Source: Pseudomonadota bacterium (GTDB lineage Bacteria; Pseudomonadota; Gammaproteobacteria; Burkholderiales; Burkholderiaceae_C). From it: a stretch of 64,000 nucleotides of DNA. Positions 62,916-64,000 of the stretch are shown one piece after another. The stretch covers positions 2,456 to 66,455 of the forward strand of contig JAFEDY010000008.1 in NCBI GenBank assembly GCA_018241405.1, in the 5' to 3' direction. Each line of letters opens with the position of its first letter. The first letter of the stretch is position 1. The notes under the pieces are model-generated. The model worked only from the letters and a program-made list of their open reading frames with translations. It was not told where the DNA came from and did no database searches. The position numbers and the translations under genes were made by a program.

Positions 62916-64000
62916 TCATGCGCCCGCATCACCGGCAAGGGCGGCACCGGCATGGCCCAGGCAGCTGTCGATTGTGCTCAGGTGGGCCTGCCAACTGCAG
63001 GCGTCCTCCACGTAACGGCGCGCCTGCTGCCCCAGCATGGCGCCCTTGGCGCGCGACTCCAGCAATGACTGCAGGCCCTGGGCGAACGCTTCGGGACTAT
63101 CGGCCCGCAGCAGCCCCTGCTCTGGCGTGGCACCTATGGCATCCGCGCAGCTGCTGACCGTGATCACGGCCTGCCGCATGGCCATGGCTTCCAGTATCTT
63201 GTTTTGGATGCCGCGCGCCACGCGCAGGGGGGCGACGACCGCACTCGCGTGCTGCAGGTAGGGCCGCACATCGGGCACGGTGCCCGTGACGACGACATGC
63301 GCGCCGGCCAGGGCCTGCACCTGTGGCGCGGGGCTGCGGCCGACCACGTAAAACCGCAGCCGCGGATGGCGCGCCACCAGGCCCGGCAGCATGTCGGACA
63401 CGAACCAGCACACGCCGTCGATGTTGGGCCAATAGTCCATGGCACCGGTGAAGACGATGGCCTGCTCACCCGGCGCAAAGGGGCTTTCGCGCCGCGGGTC
63501 GGGCGCAAAGAAATCGGCATCCACCCCATTGCCCATGGATTGCACACGCCCCGCGCATTCCGGCGCCTGCGACAGAAACAGCGCGGTCTCGTTGGGCGTC
63601 ACGAAATAAGAACGCTGCGCCGATGCCGCCATGGCGCGCTCGTAGGCCAGCAGGCGCCGCCCCTCCCTGCGATACAGCATGGACAGGGGCCAGCGGTGGG
63701 CGGGGGCGTACTGCGTCCATTTGGCGGAGTCCACGTCCACGAAGTCCAGCAGCATGGGCACCCGCGGCAACAGCAGTTGCGCGTACTGCGCCATGGCAGA
63801 GGAGAACACCACGCAGGCCTTGAGTTCATGCGCCGCGGCCGTCTGCTCTACCCAGCGCCGCATGCCGGCGCTGCGGTAGTAGGCCAGAGTCAGGGCCTCG
63901 CCGCTGAGCACACCGGTAAGGCTCTTGATCTTGGCGCTCGGTGTATGGATGCGCTCCACATGCAGCTCGTGGCACAACGAGCGAACCGTCGGCAGATGTT
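62916..64000 (-). CDS. XrtA/PEP-CTERM system glycosyltransferase (TIGR03087-type), 5' end outside window
   Basis: About 361 codons are present; the N-terminus lies beyond base 64000, as the frame is still open at the edge (HLPTVRSLCHELHVERIH). It is a GT-B fold enzyme with FVDVDSAKWTQYA, a short FTGAMDYWPNID donor-domain opening and GTVPDVRPYLQHASAVVAPLRVARGIQNKILEAMAM. The arrangement matches the first XrtA glycosyltransferase family, normally next to xrtA. Its stop is 10 bases before the xrtA start. Confidence 0.92.
   Translation of the reverse strand, partial: HLPTVRSLCHELHVERIHTPSAKIKSLTGVLSGEALTLAYYRSAGMRRWVEQTAAAHELKACVVFSSAMAQYAQLLLPRVPMLLDFVDVDSAKWTQYAPAHRWPLSMLYRREGRRLLAYERAMAASAQRSYFVTPNETALFLSQAPECAGRVQSMGNGVDADFFAPDPRRESPFAPGEQAIVFTGAMDYWPNIDGVCWFVSDMLPGLVARHPRLRFYVVGRSPAPQVQALAGAHVVVTGTVPDVRPYLQHASAVVAPLRVARGIQNKILEAMAMRQAVITVSSCADAIGATPEQGLLRADSPEAFAQGLQSLLESRAKGAMLGQQARRYVEDACSWQAHLSTIDSCLGHAGAALAGDAGA

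Noticed and set aside
1..64000. tRNA, rRNA, insertion sequence, phage or CRISPR features
   Set aside because: No sequence with cloverleaf pattern, transposase motif, integrase or regular spaced repeats was seen when reading both strands. Small tRNAs could be missed by eye.

Overview
This window is high-GC and densely coding. It looks like a chromosomal piece from a betaproteobacterium of the order Burkholderiales, most likely a Comamonadaceae member (Acidovorax, Alicycliphilus or Comamonas-like). The basis is gene content (paired cphA'/cphA genes, a Bug-type solute receptor, an XrtA/PEP-CTERM exopolysaccharide locus), codon use, and an intergenic repeat at 19411-19460 that I associate with this family. 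I saw no rRNA, tRNA, CRISPR array, transposase or phage gene.

Left part (1-24 kb), mixed housekeeping. It opens with the N-terminal part of an EF-G-like GTPase. A cyanophycin cluster follows: DUF1854 protein and a zinc-ribbon ABC exporter on the minus strand, divergent from cphA', cphA and creA on the plus strand. Then come a DsbA/FrnE-like oxidoreductase, folE, an exported helical protein, a PAS-GGDEF-EAL protein, an ECF sigma factor, an alpha/beta hydrolase, a flavin reductase-like protein, an acyl-CoA synthetase, alkB, and a LysR-controlled pair made of a beta-propeller protein and a Bug-type receptor.

Centre (23.6-37.6 kb), control and accessory half of an exosortase A (XrtA/PEP-CTERM) system. 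A minus-strand operon runs acyl-CoA ligase, PLP decarboxylase, prsK, prsR, prsT, trypsin-like protease. Divergent from it are an acyl carrier protein and two alpha/beta-hydrolase-fold proteins. Next are two tandem, nearly identical PEP-CTERM protein genes. Each has a textbook sigma-54 (-24/-12) promoter and an upstream 16-bp box at exactly the same spacing, which fits control by PrsK/PrsR with RpoN.

Middle (37.6-48.8 kb), an accessory stretch with lower-GC patches: a CelD-like acyltransferase, a large lipoprotein, a membrane sulfatase-fold protein, UDP-GlcNAc epimerase and dehydrogenase (TviC/TviB-like), a Wzx-type flippase and a GT2 glycosyltransferase. The epimerase carries an in-frame insert encoded by a DNA palindrome.

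Right part (48.8-64 kb), the biosynthetic half of the XrtA locus, all on the minus strand. From upstream to downstream: TIGR03087-type glycosyltransferase (cut by the window end), exosortase A fused to EpsI, amidotransferase, two XrtA-type glycosyltransferases, wecB, wecC, a GT4 enzyme, a 43-residue membrane protein, an O-glycosylation-ligase-like protein, two polysaccharide deacetylases and a second CelD-like acyltransferase. Together the genes describe a secreted amino-sugar/uronic-acid polysaccharide (UDP-ManNAcA from WecBC, UDP-GlcNAcA/GalNAcA from TviBC) and the exported PEP-CTERM proteins sorted alongside it. Such systems are known to support floc or biofilm formation in related bacteria. 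The priming transferase, chain-length and export genes are not here and probably lie beyond 64 kb.
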